From the NCBI GenBank assembly GCA_029204225.1, contig CM055097.1:28447192-28511191 (forward strand): DNA of 64,000 nt. Direction: 5' to 3'. The position numbers were made by a program, and so were the translations under genes. The notes under the pieces were generated by a model. It was given only the letters and a program-made list of their open reading frames with translations. It was not told where the DNA came from and searched no databases. Below, piece by piece: positions 10,818 through 23,068 of this stretch (within the stretch, counting starts at the first letter, position 1; every line of letters begins with the position of its first letter). The stretch comes from Diphasiastrum complanatum. Its lineage: Eukaryota; Streptophyta; Lycopodiopsida; Lycopodiales; Lycopodiaceae.

Positions 10818-10895
<78 letters not shown>
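9940..10895 (+). mobile_element. LINE copy with internal deletion and (GT)n(CT)n tail
   Basis: The first half encodes the region between endonuclease and reverse transcriptase (WPPWFDEECRSLHFRVAHACLHDPL, GKYLVDSPYSSSIAAFWRAF). At about 10370 it jumps to the terminal zinc domain (FRCPVYYEI) and then the 3' UTR, so the reverse transcriptase is deleted. The end 'ggcatggaaaagacgttaataatattaataaaagt' is followed by (TG)n at 10795-10820 and (TC)n at 10821-10895. The GT block is unusual among the copies here. Confidence 0.75.
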
Positions 10896-10896
<1 letters not shown>

Positions 10897-12180
10897 GCAT
10901 TGTCAAGACCTCAAAGGATGGGGAAGGTCCATTCACGAGATATGGGGAGTACCTATTACACAAGAAAAACCTCACAAGATGACTATATACAATGATTTGC
11001 CTTATCACCCAACGTCAGGGCCTATATGCAACGGCAGGAGTTCACACTGGATAACCAACCATTGGAGGTAGTGTCCTCATATACATATATGGGTGTACTA
11101 ATCATGCGTCCTATATTTAGTATGAGACATGTAGTGACTAACTGGCTTGGGAAGGGTCATTCTTTCCTGGTCAACTTGGAGAGGTCTTGTTTCAAGCGAC
11201 ATGTATGGGATGCCCAGTGTAAGGTGCAAACATTTTGAGGCTCTAGTCACTCCTACAGTCAGGTTTGCAACAAAGATTTGATGCACATGATTCAAATCAG
11301 CAGATTAGGCTAGTGTCATACCCTTATATATACGAGCTAAGCCTTCAATTCCGCTCCAAATCTTGGCTAAGTTCACTATGTTCCCATTGCAACTTGAGGT
11401 TGTCCTTCTACCGATCACCTATATACATAATGTCGCGGAGTTTGCAGACAGGGAGACATCCATATCTAGTGTTCACCTCCTCTTGTGAGATCTACAATCA
11501 AGGACATCACCCATCATGGTACTCCTAGGCCTCTTGCCTATTGGAGAGGCATGCTACATTTCCATATCCCATCTTTCTAAGGGGACCCATCAATACATCA
11601 AGAGGTTCATATATCGTGCATATATCGAGAGAGTATGGCAGGGTCCATTGAGTGTCAAGCTTGATTTCTACTGTACCCATTTCCTAGAGAGGGACGTAGT
11701 AGGGGATCTTATATTGCCGTAGGGGATCTTATATTGCCTTGCCTCAATACCTACACTCCAGACTATCACATAGCCTCATATTTACTTTGGGACAAATTGG
11801 AGTTTCGTCTCATCAATTGTACGGATGCTTTCAAGACATTTCTTGAGAGAATTGGATTTGTCACTTATGTACCATGGGTGAGGTGGAAACAAAGGAGGAC
11901 TTCATTTTTTAATGAGTTGTATACTACGAGATCATAAGGAGATACCACTCTCTCTTTTGTGATCACCCAATTACACTACGTACATTCAATCAGTCATGTT
12001 GCTTTGATATTACGAGAGATGCTCTTGCTTCGAAGAGCCTTATGCCAAGAAATTTGGCATAGTAGGATACTCAACTTCACATCACCTCCTTACCAAACGA
12101 TGATGTAGGACATCGACGAGTTAGAGATAGTGTCAAAAGATGAGACAGACATCCCTGTCCAATATTGACATCAATGTTTC
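10896..12180 (+). mobile_element. LINE copy, 5'-truncated, no tail
   Basis: It starts immediately after the previous CT tail. From about 11026 it gives LEVVSSYTYMGVL, LGKGHSFLVNLERSCFKRHVWDAQ, then degraded middle parts, THQYIKRFIYRAYIERVWQGPLSVKLDFY, a GPWVRWKQRRTSFF-type zinc relic and LREMLLLRRAL, to about 12170. Multiple stops are present. A perfect 20-bp tandem duplication lies at 11699-11738. The first 80 bp encode RYGEYLLHKK in one frame; see the finding comparing this with 31023. Confidence 0.7.
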
Positions 12181-12754
12181 ATGGACTTTTCAAAACGCCT
12201 TTTCGAAAAGGGTTTGAAATGAGTTAGAAACTAGAAAGAATGGACAACCCTTGGAAAGAATCAGCGAATTAATTTTAGTGTTTTTTTTTTGGAGAGGATT
12301 TTATCTCTAGCCTTCTACTTTGGCAAAAACAAGTGCTTTCTTAGGGCTTAGATTGCAATGCAGATTTAATTTAATCAACAATCAATCTTGAATCCTGAGT
12401 CGAGAGTTAGAACTCTTAAGTCCCACCTATTGTCACAATCCATACTACATAGTACGTACATTGATGGTCAAGACTCAAGGGTCATGTAACATCCCTCGAC
12501 ACGGTTTTGACTCTCTCTAAACCCTAAATCTAAATCTAACATTAATCTCTAACTTCCAACACTAATCTCACATTGATTAGTAATGAAACACCAATTTAGA
12601 AATTATTATCTAGCACTAATCTAATCTATTATCTAATGCTAATTTTCAACAAGTAATGATCAATCCTAGGTTCTAATAGTGCTATAGATTCTAATTTATG
12701 TTTCATCTCATTCCCTACCATCACACAAAAAAAAGCATTACTAATTACTAAACT

Positions 12755-12822
<68 letters not shown>

Positions 12823-13190
12823 CCCTACACAAAACATAAATCTTATTCTAGTTCCAAATTTCTGCTTTAAGGTTTGGTTAGGGTTGCATTTTAAAGTTCA
12901 TGAAGCTTGGAATATAGTCCCAATTCGAAACGATTCAAAACTGTTTTCTTTTTTCTTTTTCTTTTCCCCTTATTTTCCAGTTCAAAAAAAAAATCTGATT
13001 CAAATGGTTCGATCGAATCAGACTGTTTCAGAACGGAGATTCTTTGAACCAATTGCGATTCGAAGAAACTATGGCCCATCATCATCATCAGAGACAACGG
13101 CAAGTGCAGCAACCCATAGCCACTAGAGTGTCACACGATCTTACATGCATCGGCATCATCTCTGATGACATTGTGGCACCTCATCTATAG
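12181..13190. other. Intergenic stretch with (CT)n
   Basis: No coding sequence recognised. A TGTAACATCCC motif at 12485 resembles the first bases of many plant gypsy LTRs, but nothing else confirms an LTR. A (CT)n tract covers 12759-12819. The part 12900-13080 is rich in GATTCGAA-type words, possibly a DNA-transposon end. Confidence 0.4.
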
Positions 13191-13420
13191 CCTCCTCGGC
13201 ATCATCACCAGGAGCATCCTCAACTTCTACCATTACATCTTTCTTCAGCCACATGGGATGATGGTGGCGGATTTCTACATAGCTGTTGAAGCATTTTATT
13301 CATCTTCATGTTTTTCTCACTTAGGCTTACATAACTTATGCAAATTAGAGTCTTTCTTTTGTACCTTTTGGTATTTGAAGACTCTAATGAAGCTCTCTCT
13401 CGCTCTCTCTCTCTCTCTCA
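13191..13420 (+). mobile_element. LINE 3' end with CT tail
   Basis: A shortened 3' UTR of the CT-tail LINE family: 'accattacatctttcttcag...' near the start, then 'gtaccttttggtatttgaagactctaatgaagctctctctcgctctctctctc' at the end. It is diverged from the other copies but collinear with them. Confidence 0.6.
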
Positions 13421-13621
13421 ACTGACATTCTCTGAAGTTTTTGCGTCTTCGCCCTAAAATTCACACCATGATTTCCCATCTGTTTTCATATTAACAAATT
13501 CTCTCTCTTGAAAAACTTGTTTTGATTCCAAGCATCTCTCCCATGATTGGAAATAGCAATTTCCAAGAGCATGAAGGCATGCAATTGACACCTAGCCAAA
13601 ACCAGTCTATCACAGCAAACA

Positions 13622-13677
<56 letters not shown>

Positions 13678-14390
13678 TATATATAGTTCAAATTTACTTT
13701 TCCATTTTCTAATGGGTGAAACCACAACTGTTGGGCTACCATCACTTTTTTGGCTTTATATAATGCGCTTCTACTCTTAGAGAAAGCATTAGGTCAGCAA
13801 TGAGTTTCTTCCATTTCTTGGCTTTGTAATGAGGGTGGTCAATCTTCAAAGTAGATTGCTTGCAGATCAGTAATGCCTTCTCCCTCCCCCTTTTTTTTCT
13901 GTTATTCCCTTGCTTACAACAAAAAACTACATATTCTCATAGGCAAAACTTGAAGGGTTATACTAGATCAAAGTAGTGTAGAGATGATCTCAGGTAGAAC
14001 ACCACTCTTAGACATCATAACACACAGAAGTTCTGCTCATACTCAACATGTGGGATTAGTACCCAGATCAGGCTGGTCAGAGATGTTCAATATTCCCAGG
14101 GCATGAACACAATTGGAATGGGCTCTTCTCAGTCTTATGCACCCTTCAGTACCCAAAAGACATTACTAAATCTTTGTTTCTACAGCCCTAACCCTAACCC
14201 TGACCCCTCCCTCTCTGTCCTGTAGCCACGCTCCCTATGAGTTCTTTCCTTGCAACAAGAAGGGCAGCTAACCCTCATGCATTTCATGTGGTCCATCTGG
14301 TGGACCGAAACTGATTGTTTCACGTGACAATTAACGTGTCTTTTTCGTTAAACTGATTTTCTAGACTTTGCATGTGACTGTCATAACTAT
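13421..14390. other. Intergenic stretch with (CT)n and a possible LINE 3' end
   Basis: A (CT)n tract lies at 13626-13674. Around 14130-14175, 'tcttatgcacccttcagtacccaaaagacattactaaatctttg' resembles the family 3' end without a CT tail. Immediately after, 14187-14210 holds a short CCCTAA-type run. Nothing else recognised. Confidence 0.4.
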
Positions 14391-14393
14391 ACA

Positions 14394-14835
14394 ATGTTGT
14401 CTGTGCAATCCATGGCTTGTGTTTGCAGCATGGACCAGATCCGAGATCTGTGGCTGAGCGTGTGGAGCAAGTTCCATCGCCCTATCCACATTGTTGCACA
14501 CTTGCTCCGCCCTATGATCCACCCTCCTTCGCTCAAGAGACAGACGAGGAGCTTCACCAGGACTGGTTTTACTATGTGGAGGTAGTGTGAGAGATTCAGC
14601 AGGTCAACTTCCATCGACCGCTGCCCAAGGAGTGGGGAGTTAAAGGCTACATTGAGCAACTTGGTATCTTTGGGGCGCCAATCGACTCTTGAGACAGCAT
14701 GCCACACTTGTCCTCTCATAGGATTGTAAAACATCCATCTGCTGAGCACATAATAGATTGAAAGTGAATAACGCGATGCAAGGAATTGGAATTGGATGGA
14801 GGATTTGAGGAACATGTCAATAAACCGCATCCTGC
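14394..14835 (+). mobile_element. Possible hAT-type transposase relic
   Basis: The open stretch 14394-14585 encodes RDLWLSVWSKFHRPIHIVAHLLRP. In a second frame it continues with ETDEELHQDWFYYVE and PLPKEWGVKGYIEQLGIFGA. hAT transposases have, in their C-terminal half, a (P)LH..A..L.P motif followed by an acidic helix and a G.FG stretch in that order. The match is by order and flavour only, the frames are broken, and no terminal inverted repeats were found. A larger ORF on the opposite strand here is probably a shadow. Confidence 0.35.
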
Positions 14836-14859
14836 ATAATCTTATCAGATTCAATATTT

Positions 14860-17042
14860 TTGCTCCAATGTAAATTTAGGCTCCTCAGTTTGGGTAATGT
14901 AGTAGTTATGCTACCTGCCCAAAATACTTCCAAATGCTTAAAAAAATCACAAAATTTTATTCTTTTATCAAGATAGCTAAGTAATCGCTGAACGTGCCCC
15001 CATAAGTTGGCAATTTAAGTTGACGATTCCATTTTCCATCCAAATTTATAATGTTTTTTTCAATTTTAGCATTCATGAACATGATCTGGCCCAGAAAATT
15101 GCCCACAGATAGAGTTCTTGTTGAATGCTACTCTAGACTCCATTATCAAACAGAATTGATTAACCCTCAACCTCTATCTTTCATCTAATCAGCAAGCAAA
15201 ACGCAGAGCTGCTAAATATGCTGTCCATCATATAATTAGACTTACAAATGAAAAATGGTTATACTGGCGATGGCGATGTTTTAAAGGAGGTTGAAGATTG
15301 AAACTAAACTGACTCACCATGATTGCTCACGCGTACGGTGTTTGTCTTCTTTCCAGAGCAACAAACAAGAGAGAGAGAGAGAGAGAGAGCCGCAGCTCCC
15401 CGATCCCTGCCTGCCTCCGCTCCCTCCTCAACCTCCTCCTGCTGCTTCACAAAATAGAATGCCTTTTATTTTTTTTTTCTTTGCCTGCTGCAAGACTCTC
15501 TTTTTTTTCTTCTTCTTCTTATTGTTTTTTTTTCTCTAACAATTCTTATGTTTTTGGGCCTTGCCCTGCTTTGAAAACCTCTTCATTATTAGCCCCCATG
15601 TTGGAAACTCCTTCCAAAATAGAGTATATATACCAGGTAGGTCCCTACCTATGGCATGGCATCTATGTGGCTTACCACTTGGTGACTTTTCAACAAAGAG
15701 TGCAAATACAAGTGCCATAAATCATTCTTTTTCCTTGTTATTTGTCACGATATCGATAAGCTGTTGTGAAGATATTTAGCTTTGTCATGATAGTGGTAAG
15801 CTGTTGTGACCATTTGCTTAGAATTGAGACGTCGCTCCTAGGTGAGTTTGACCCTTAAAAGGAATGTCTTTTATATTTTTATTCTTCTAATCTTGATTTC
15901 TTTGTGTTTTAACGATTTAGATGCCCTACTTATATAAGGCAAGCTTCTCGTGATATGTCAATCACCTTTGTTTTAGTTGTGTTATTCTTCATTCTTCATG
16001 TTCTTACCAATTAAATTCTCTAATGACAATGCATAACATGCGAAAAAGCATGCTTTTTTGAGAATTAGTGGGACGCACCCAAAAAGGGTCTCATAAATAT
16101 CATATTGAGGCTTGTATTCATTTGCTTTGAGACTTGTTGAGAGGACGTGTGTGGGGCTCGATAGTTAAAAGTTGCTTGTAGCACTTTTTCAAGTCGTATC
16201 AACTTCTCAATTTGTCTTTAGTACCACTAATGTTTTTCAAACTTTCTAACTCCATTGTATAGACTTGGTTACCTCCACACGAGTAGGCTACCTAAACGTT
16301 TGAGTTTTAAAACATCCTCCCTCCTTGGCTACCTCTGCATGCAAGGTGAACTCGTAAGGTAAAACTTGTGCCTACCTTTGGCATCTGGTCGAGCTTCATG
16401 TGTTCAAGTTGGTGAAGACAGATAGTTAAAAAGACAAGTTAAAGAAACTGCCTAAAGCTTTTTGGCGTGTAGATGTTGGTCAAGGAAGCATATTAGCTTG
16501 TGTCTCCCACCACAAATAAGTCGAATTGGACGAGTGTTCCTCTTAAAGTTGGTGAGCAAGGCTCAAATCAAGACCACAATGGAGCCAAGACATACTAGGA
16601 GCTTGCTCCAACTTGGCTAGGCCATCTTGTGAATGTTGTACATAACTTCAATATAGTTATGTATTGCCACACATGTAAATTTTAAAAATAACACCTGCAT
16701 TTCTTCTTCTTTTTCAAAATTGGCACACAATGCATCACTTACAACAAACTACATATTTCAAGCATGTATACAATGTTAGGCTTAACCTTAATGCAAGAGC
16801 CAAGTTCCAAGTATGTCAACAAAGAAGCAAAGGCCAAGGTTTAAGGTTTGAGCTGCATCAAGATAGCAAGAATTTCTCTCTTGCCCATCTTACCCCACTA
16901 CCCTTAACATACCTAAATGTTTTGAGACGTATATATAATCTATAAATACATTCATACCATTGGAGTTTATCTAAAGTGTAAAGGTACACGCTTAGTTATG
17001 CAAGACACACTCGTCAAAAAATTGAGGATCTTTCACAATGAG
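14860..17042. other. Intergenic stretch
   Basis: No coding sequence recognised. There is a short (GA)n at 15369-15389, a T-rich tract at 15470-15535, and two copies of a word of about 30 bp ('ttgtca.gata...taagctgttgtga') 46 bp apart near 15740-15815. Confidence 0.4.
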
Positions 17043-17190
17043 GTGATATAGGGTTAGTAGTTGTGGGTAGAAGAGTGTGGGCTCAAAGCCCAGCCACATC
17101 ATCTTTGACGTGTAGGAGCCATGTGCTCAATGTTTGGGCTTGTTCTAATTGGTGTACAATGTATATTTGTACAAAATCAATTACGACATC
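17043..17190 (+). repeat. SINE-like element (tRNA-derived family member)
   Basis: It contains a box-B-like GGGCTCAAAGCCC at about 17079 and the family word 'ggagcc.tgtgctca..gtttgggcttg' at 17127-17155. The same word occurs on the + strand at 30460 and 31830, and on the - strand in the array at 28331-29860. Box A is poorly preserved. Confidence 0.4.
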
Positions 17191-18231
17191 AAGTAGTTTG
17201 TGGTTACAAGTATTAATATGAAAGAGAGGCATGCAATGTGGAGGTTGCATGGCCCAAAGTTAGGCTACGATTTTTGTATGTGGAGCTTGCATGGTGGACT
17301 ACAATTTGTTCATGTGAAGCTTGAATGGACAAACAATTCCAACTACAAACATTAGACAGAAAAGTGTGGAAAAACATGGCAAGAATCTTGCCATCAAAAC
17401 ATAGACAGTTGAAAAAGGAGGAAGTTGGATAGGGAGATAAAAATAATCAAAGCAATGGCAATGAGGATGATGGTGGGAGTATGGAAATGAGGATGATGGC
17501 AGTGGGAGTATAGCATAGCAAGAAATAAAAAGAGATGACATGAATGAGCATTGTCAAATACGAGGGAGTGCATAAGCAAGGTGGCTTTGTGTCGGCCTCT
17601 ACTCTCAATGCTCATGACTACCTAGCTCTACCTCAAATTTTGGGCCCCTTATTTTCTGTGCCAACCCTTGTTTTTTCCATCATCTATAGCTCATGGAGTA
17701 TGTTGAGGAGTTGCTTGTGAGTTTGCTTATGAGATTGAAATGGTCTAAGAAAGTTGATTTTGAGAATGTTATATCCTCTTTGGCAAGTACATCTACACAA
17801 CTTGAAAATAATACAAGCGTAGAGGCCAAGGTGGATGTAAGGCATTGTGTGGCTCAATTTTGCAAAAGAAATATTCATTTGGTAATGGTTTTTTAAGCTA
17901 AGTGTATTAATGCCATGTTGGGGCATCTTAGGAGTAGCCATATCATGTGCATCATCATGGATACTTGAATTATTAGACATCAACTCGTTTGTGCTATACA
18001 ATATCCATTAAAAACTTTGTGATGTTCTTAGCAAATACAAGTCATCAAGTTTCATATCACAGCAGCATGGAAAAGATAACTTGCTTTAGCTTTAAAATGG
18101 TTTCTAGAGGAGGTGGGTCACTATTTATTATGACTTAGTAAAAACTTTACTGAAAATGCTAGATGATTTCTTAGAGTAATATCAGGAGGATTTTGGTATC
18201 AAGGATTGTATACATGCTTGCCTATATGAGG
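17191..18231. other. Intergenic stretch
   Basis: No recognised coding sequence. Two close copies of 'gaggatgatgg..gtgggagtat' lie at about 17460-17515. Short open frames on both strands have no recognisable domain. Confidence 0.35.
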
Positions 18232-18561
18232 TGTATTAGAATAATAAGCCCATTTTATTTCCAATTATTTTCCAGTCGTTACGCTTTTCTACTATAAATA
18301 ACAACTTTTGTAATTTTTAGTACATGCTATAGTGATGAGGGTCACGTTGATGGCACTCGAGTATGTGAGTTGAGACAGTTCTCCCGTCAGCGGTACCCCC
18401 TAAAATTAGTGCTCAAGAATATATGCTACTTTCTCTTTCAATTGTAGCATACAGTTTTTGGAGTTATATGGTATGGGCTTAGTTTCTTTCTAGTTCTCCA
18501 TATTGTGTGGTTGGTAGCTTGTTGAAATCATAGCATAAACTGTGCAAATCGATCTCTATCA
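18232..18561 (+). repeat. Ty1/copia-type LTR (330 bp)
   Basis: It runs from TGTATTAGAATAA to ...GATCTCTATCA, directly followed by the primer site at 18562. A TATA-like CTATAAATAA lies at about 18291-18300, at the position expected for an LTR promoter. The 5' end is chosen from the TG and the distance to the TATA element. Confidence 0.6.
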
Positions 18562-20440
18562 TGGTATCAAAGCGTCTGTGTGGTACAGGTTACGAGCTAC
18601 TTTAGCTGAATTTTGGGAAAATTTGAAAAACCAAGAAGGTTAGCAGAAAAGCTATTAGTTTTCTGAGTTTTTGAATCATTCGAAAGTTGTGAAACATAAA
18701 AGCCAAGGAAGATTCAAAAGAGTGTTCTCAAGCAAAGCAACTCAACTCTCAAAGAGCAAGTTGAAATTAGTCTCAAAACGAGCCATAACTTCTCTTTTTT
18801 ATGAGCTAGGGTTTGGAGACAAGAAAAGCGTGGATCTTTCTCTACAAAAGGACTTTTTTGGATCTATAAAGCAAAAATGGTGGGCACTCTACTACCATGG
18901 AAATGCTTGCAAATGGTTGTGGCAGTCGCGGAGTAATGAAGGAGGTGGAGTGAAATGAAGCTTGAGGCTTTTCAAACCCTACGAAGATTTTGCCATGGCC
19001 ATTTCTTGAAGAGAAGACAGAAGATGAGGAGAAGGTCTCATGTATTGAGAAGGGCTAAAACATAGTGTTTTGAAGTGAACACACTTCTTGCAACAAGAAG
19101 GTTTTGGTGGCCAAGCCATTAGATTCATTTCCTATGATAGAAGAATGTGCACTCTTGGATTATCCTCACCATTAGATTGGAGTGAAATGCCTATAAAGGG
19201 TCCTGAAATGTAGACTACACTTCAACTTCATTAAAAAAAATTCAGTTTGAAAGGGCCCTGAAGTTGAAGTTTATTTTGAAAGGTGAAGTTTCTTCACAAT
19301 GAAGACATAGTTCAAAACTATTCAAAAAGGCCTAGTTTCCTTGTTTTAAGGCCATTTTGGGTCAAACGAAAGACTATGACCTCCAAACGAAGGGCACCCA
19401 GGCTATACTTACAAGTATGGTACACAACAATAGATTTTTAACCGTGGAAAACAGGCTCATTGAATCTCTAAAGTGATTTGCCCCTTTTTGGGAGTAGCTA
19501 GTTGGAGGTGTGTGGCAGTAAACATTTGCGGCTTAGAGGATAATTTGGCTTTCAATTTGCTGCCTAAGTGGTGAGAGGCCTAGTAAGGCGAAAATCGCAG
19601 GTCATTATTTTAACTTTTTGGCATCACCATTGTAATCAAGACATCTCTTTTAGCCTACAGGTGCATTTTTGGGCCATTTTGAGATGGTAAATGGGAGCGA
19701 ATCAATTTTGGGCGAAGCTAGCAATTTCCAACTATAGCATATGGAAATTCAAAGTAAGCATTCTCATTAAATAAGAGCTTTGGGATATTGCGACGGACGT
19801 GGAACTAAGACCAAACACTATTCCAACTGACACATGGGCCTACGACAAGAAGGCGCAAAGGGCATTGTTCCTAATCAATGTTCTTGAGAACTAAGTTGCA
19901 TACAATTTGCATGGAGGAAGGCGAGAATGCAAGTGCCTACTTCACTCGCATCAAGGAACTGAGAGACCAAGTCACTACCATTGGCAAACCAATATGTGAT
20001 GCTAAATTGGTGCATATGACAATGAATGGGTTAACATAACCCTATAAAGTTTTTCATAAGTGGCATTGCATCGAGGGAGAGGTTACTCATATTTGAGGAT
20101 CTTCAGGGCATTGTGTTGTAGGAAGAACAAAGACATGAACTAGTAAAAGCACGCCAACCACCTGCTGAGGACAAAGCAATGCTAGCTAAGGGGAAGCACA
20201 AGTACTAGAAACTCCTCAAGAAATCAAATGTAGAGGATGATGATCAAGGGTGGTCATCATGCAAGAAGAAGAAAGGCAAGTGTTTCTATTGCCAAAAGCT
20301 TGGACATTGGGCAAGGGATTGTCGTGAGAAGAAGACGGAAATTAAAAAGGCCAAGGTGAAATAGTTGACCAATGTTGTTGAAGATGATTATGATAGTGAT
20401 AATGAAGACCCCAAGCACAGTGTTTATGCTTAATTAAAAA
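18562..20440 (+). pseudogene. Copia retrotransposon: primer site, leader and gag remnant
   Basis: The PBS is TGGTATCAAAGC (18562-18573; one mismatch to the usual site). After a leader of about 1.1 kb, gag text appears from about 19690: NYSIWKFKVSILIK, ELWDIATDVELRPNT, KAQRALFLINVLEN. This order is typical of copia gag (UBN2 family). The end has a good CCHC zinc knuckle at 20281-20325 (CFYCQKLGHWARDC). Frameshifts and stops occur throughout and protease, integrase and RT are absent. Confidence 0.75.
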
Positions 20441-21289
20441 TAGGGCACTTTCTATAAGTAAGCAAGAGATATCACTTCTTGGATCTTTTGGCTCAGTTGC
20501 AAATGAAGAATTAAGCTTTTTCTTTGTGAATGTGAGCCTTGGAAATTGAGCTTGCTACGTCTCATGTGCCCAATACACGTGTAATCCATCATTCTTTTCT
20601 ATTGATGTTGTTCCACTCTTTAATTCTAATGGTGATTTCTGTGAGAAAATCAGATCCAAAACATACTTAATGGATCTCTAAGATCTTGACCAAATTTGGA
20701 TGCATGTCTAGATTTAGCTACAAGATAGAAATCATCAATTTTAGCATGCTAGAATTGCATAAATCACTAAGATCTGATCATAAGAATAAAATTAGAGTAA
20801 GGTACTATCCTTGTCCATACAACAGTAGCAGCCTATTGTCCTTCACACGTGTGGAAGCAAGATCAATCACAAGATTGACATTCTACACACTAGAAATCAA
20901 GATGACTTCAGAACTATGAAAGAGATGGACATAGAAACACAAGAGATGAATTCTCCACAAAGAGAGAAACTTTGATAATCATTTCTCCATGCTAGTACAG
21001 CTATTTATCGCTTCCAAAATGTCATTTGGCCAATTGCCCTAAACTTGCCCTAAATGGTAACTTCTTGGTACTTCATCAAATAACCTAGAAATTTTAGTCT
21101 AGATGCAATGTATGAAATTTAGCCAATTAAGATGGGTCCAAATTTTGACCTCATCCACTTATCTACTTGCCAAAAATAGTACAAACACTATTTAGGCCTT
21201 TATTGACAAATGTGAGCCTATCTCTAAGTTGAGATTTCATCAAATCAAACTAGTTGACAATTTTTCACAATTTCGTGGAGTTCTATGTG
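20441..21289. other. Intergenic stretch
   Basis: No recognised coding sequence or repeat structure. An open frame at 20686-20919 has no recognisable motif. Confidence 0.35.
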
Positions 21290-22460
21290 TGATTTGTGTT
21301 TATATGGCTATATCAACATGAATGTCTTGTTCTCCTCTAGATTGTAGATTTAATTCTTTTGTAATTGCTATTTTCTTGGGTTGGCACATGACACAAAAGA
21401 GAAGGGAAAGCATATATATGGATTTTCTAGTTGGACTTTCTAAGACCCAATGACAAAATAATTCTATATGGGTTCTCGTGGACAAGTTAAATACGTTGGC
21501 TACGTTCATACCAGTCAAGTCAACTACAAAGGCTTCAGATTTAGCCCAAATTTTTGTGGAAAGATTATTTAGACTATATGGACTACCAAGTGATATTATT
21601 AGTGATGGAGATCCTAAATTTACAGGTTTCTTCGGCTAGTTGTATTCCAAAAGCTTGAAACCTCGCATAGTTTTAGTTTTACTAATCATCTTGAATCAAA
21701 ATGGAGAGATCAAAAGAATTAAGCAGACTATGGACACTATGTTGGAACACATGTGTCTCACATGCAATCGTAGTGGGAGGATTACAATTTTTCTAATTGA
21801 GTTTGCCTACAATAGTAGAAAATGTCCTATAACAAACTATAGTCCATTTATGCTTATGTACAGTTTTTAACCTAGATCTTTGATTAATGTGGATAATGAA
21901 ATCTATTAAGATCCAAAAATTTATTGATTTTCTACATGAGATGCAAAAAATGTTGGAATTGGCACGTGATAGTTTCCGTTATGTTGATCTTAAGAGATCT
22001 CCTAGAGATTTTAAATTTGATGACTAAATATATCTTAACTTTAGAAGATTCTAGGACTATGGATACCGGAAAGCATTATAAGTTGTCTATCAAATATTGT
22101 GCACTATTTTGAATTATAAAGAAAATTGGTATTTTAGCTTACAAACTTGATCTTCAAGACAAGTCTATTGCTCATCCAATGCTTCATGTAAGTTGGTTGA
22201 AACTAAGTTTACATGAAGGTGATATAGCTGGATCTAATGAGGATCTTACCCATTTGGAAGATCTATTGCTAAGTGTAACTTTGGAACCAGAAAAAGTACT
22301 TAGAACCAAAGATAAACAATTTGAAAATCATTCCATATTTGAATGTTTGATCCAATGGAAAGGACACACTGAGAATGATGATTCATGGGAAAGAATTGAA
22401 AGCATAAAGAAGAATTTTCTTAAGTTCCACTTATGAGAACATAAGTACTTCAAGGGGGGA
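21290..22460 (+). pseudogene. Ty3/gypsy pol 3' part: integrase and chromodomain
   Basis: In successive frames it reads VLVDKLNTLATFIPVKSTTKASDLAQIF, ERLFRLYGLPSDIISDGDPKFTGFF (catalytic-core Asp in the SDGDPKF block), IEFAYNSRKCPITNYSPFMLMY, then the GPY/F module (YKLDLQDKSIAHPMLHVSWLK). It ends in a chromodomain-like segment (HSIFECLIQWKGHTENDDSWER) closing at 22434. This is the canonical order of chromovirus-type plant gypsy elements. Stops near 21637, 21868 and 22110 make it non-functional. A polypurine tract (CAAGGGGGGA, 22451-22460) ends the internal region. Confidence 0.85.
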
Positions 22461-22463
22461 GAA

Positions 22464-22990
22464 TGTAACGTCCATGTATGGTTTAGAGGATTCAAAATAG
22501 TCCTTGATGTGAATATTTGACACTCTTGTGTATGAGCTTATTAGTTACACCTTACCATTCTATTCTAGGCCATAATATAATTAATAACTTTGTGAGGGCC
22601 CAGACACTCCAACTGGGACATGTGGAGTAGTGCATAGTGATTGATGTCTTTTTATCCATGTTGAGGAGATCAAAAGAAATTGGATGAGAAGAATATCCCT
22701 AGGATCCAAGGGTCTATAAAAACTTTAGGAACTCACCCTCCAATACTTCCATATTTTGGTTTCCAGTTGCCAGAAACTTCTCTTCTCCTACATTTAGTCA
22801 CCTTGGCTCGGGGGTGAAGTTGATTGGAGATTGAAAGTATGCATGCACAAAGAGAAGCCATTGTCCTATTCACTTTTGGACATTCAAGCATATGGAGCTA
22901 AAATGTTGGTACAATATTCCAACGGAAGTATGCAACCCTGGCCAATCCACATATTCACGTATGTACTTATTTTTTAGCTTTATCTTGGAT
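22464..22990 (+). repeat. Gypsy 3' LTR
   Basis: It begins TGTAACGTCC three bases after the polypurine tract, the classic start of a plant gypsy 3' LTR. A TATA-like 'tctataaaaac' at about 22711 is well placed for the LTR promoter. The 3' boundary is uncertain because the target duplication cannot be seen. Confidence 0.7.
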
Positions 22991-23068
22991 TGGATTGTTA
23001 TGTCAAAATGTTGATGCTAGTCATCACCACTCATCTTCTTTTTTTTTTGTCTATATTTTTGAAGTACT

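Noticed and set aside
12485-12495. TGTAACATCCC as a gypsy LTR start (also at about 31519)
   Set aside because: The motif matches, but no polypurine tract, primer site or pol sequence accompanies it at either place.
14387-14854. 155-aa open frame on the - strand
   Set aside because: The + strand of the same interval gives transposase-like text in two frames, and the minus frame has no recognisable motif.
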